This document shows positions 5,807-6,207 of a stretch of DNA of 6,207 nt, one piece after another. How positions within the stretch are numbered: the first letter of the stretch is position 1; every line of letters starts with the position of its first letter. The stretch is taken from the NCBI GenBank assembly GCA_915069725.1, contig CAJZFF010000113.1, positions 1 to 6,207 on the forward strand, given 5' to 3'. The notes under the pieces were generated by a model, which was given only the letters and a program-made list of their open reading frames with translations, was not told where the DNA came from and made no database searches. Made by a program: the position numbers and the translations under genes. This DNA comes from an uncultured Actinomyces sp. Lineage in GTDB: Bacteria; Actinomycetota; Actinomycetes; Actinomycetales; Actinomycetaceae.

Positions 5807-6207
5807 ATGAGTACCGACTTCCCCCCTGACGGCAGCGGTCCGAGCGGAGAGCCGGGCCGCGAGGCTCACGGCACCTCCGGCAGCGACTTCGTCGGAGGCG
5901 ATCAGGACGGATGGCAGGCCCCCGACTCCGGGACGTTCAGCGGGGCATCCCCCTACCCGTCGCAGGGATCACCGCAGTCCGGCTACGGCAACTACCAGAC
6001 ACCGCCGGTGGGCCAGCCGGGCTCAGCCCCTGGATACCCACCGCCACCAGCCGGTGGCCAACCGGGATACGGACCGGGTGGCGGATACGGCCCCGGTAAC
6101 CCCGGATCCGGCGGTTACGGTCCCGACTACACGCCGTACCCCGGCTCCGCCGGCTACACGCCGTACCCCGGCTCTGCCGGCTACACGGACTACACCGGCT
6201 ACTCGTC
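5807..6207 (+). CDS. Gly/Pro/Tyr-rich N-terminus of a larger protein (partial, 3' end outside)
   Basis: The frame is open from ATG 5807 to the right edge (133 codons plus two bases). A stop at 5792-5794 rules out an earlier in-frame start. No good Shine-Dalgarno site precedes ATG 5807 (CAGCATGGACTT), so a weak or leaderless start is possible. The visible part starts MSTDFPPDGSGPSGEPG and becomes low-complexity with Gly, Pro, Tyr, Ser and Gln, including GGYGP and GYTPYPG motifs and a 9-residue tandem repeat. There is no signal peptide or membrane segment yet. Such disordered N-termini precede the membrane domain in many actinobacterial proteins (for example DUF4190-like or glycerophosphodiester phosphodiesterase membrane-domain proteins), and a gene of the latter type is sometimes found beside mtrA. 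This is inference; the defining domain lies beyond the window. Confidence 0.75.
   Translation, partial: MSTDFPPDGSGPSGEPGREAHGTSGSDFVGGDQDGWQAPDSGTFSGASPYPSQGSPQSGYGNYQTPPVGQPGSAPGYPPPPAGGQPGYGPGGGYGPGNPGSGGYGPDYTPYPGSAGYTPYPGSAGYTDYTGYS
6128..6187 (+). repeat. 27-base tandem repeat, about 2.2 copies, in coding sequence
   Basis: The unit encodes YTPYPGSAG. Copies lie at 6128-6154 and 6155-6181 and differ by a single base (C6148 versus T6175, silent in the Ser codon); a partial third copy TACACG is at 6182-6187. The near-identity points to recent duplication or slippage and to likely copy-number variation between strains. Confidence 0.85.

Noticed and set aside
4641..5810. Plus-strand open frame (389 codons) opposite mtrA and the divergent promoter region
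   Set aside because: Shadow of mtrA and the start of mtrB, without family similarity.
1..6207. CRISPR arrays, tRNA/rRNA genes, insertion sequences, phage or toxin-antitoxin genes
   Set aside because: No spaced repeat array, cloverleaf, rRNA segment, transposase or terminal repeats could be seen; the window is ordinary core-genome content.

Overview
The window is very GC-rich with strong third-position GC bias and carries the mtrA-mtrB-lpqB cell-envelope signalling operon, which is typical of Actinobacteria. The Gly/Tyr/Pro-rich start of the right-hand gene and the gene styles suggest an Actinomyces-like member (Actinomycetaceae or relative); that placement is inference, because no 16S or other marker is present.

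Layout, left to right. Positions 1-374 hold at most the last few codons of an unseen upstream gene and a roughly 300-base leader with several short repeats. Positions 375-1025 (+) encode a long-form ribosome hibernation factor (HPF). Positions 1026-1163 are a convergent intergenic gap filled by a GC hairpin and a nested stem-loop, probably a shared terminator. Then, all on the minus strand and transcribed right to left, come mtrA (4857-5537), mtrB (2939-4798) and lpqB (1164-2942). mtrB and lpqB overlap by ATGA. Positions 5538-5806 are a divergent promoter region. From 5807 (+) to the right edge runs the start of a low-complexity Gly/Pro/Tyr-rich protein that continues outside the window.

How the genes work together: MtrB is a two-transmembrane sensor kinase, MtrA is its OmpR-type response regulator, and LpqB is the exported lipoprotein that in mycobacteria binds the extracellular part of MtrB. 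In studied actinobacteria the system governs cell-wall remodelling, division and osmotic responses. HPF acts separately, parking ribosomes as 100S dimers in stationary phase.

No wholly new system is evident. The points most worth a second look are the reversed orientation of hpf relative to lpqB with no comF between them, the nested terminator, an AT-rich palindrome and GTAAC-like half-sites upstream of mtrA, a roughly 105-residue tail on MtrB, a twin-arginine-like lipoprotein signal on LpqB, and the tandem repeat in the right-edge gene.
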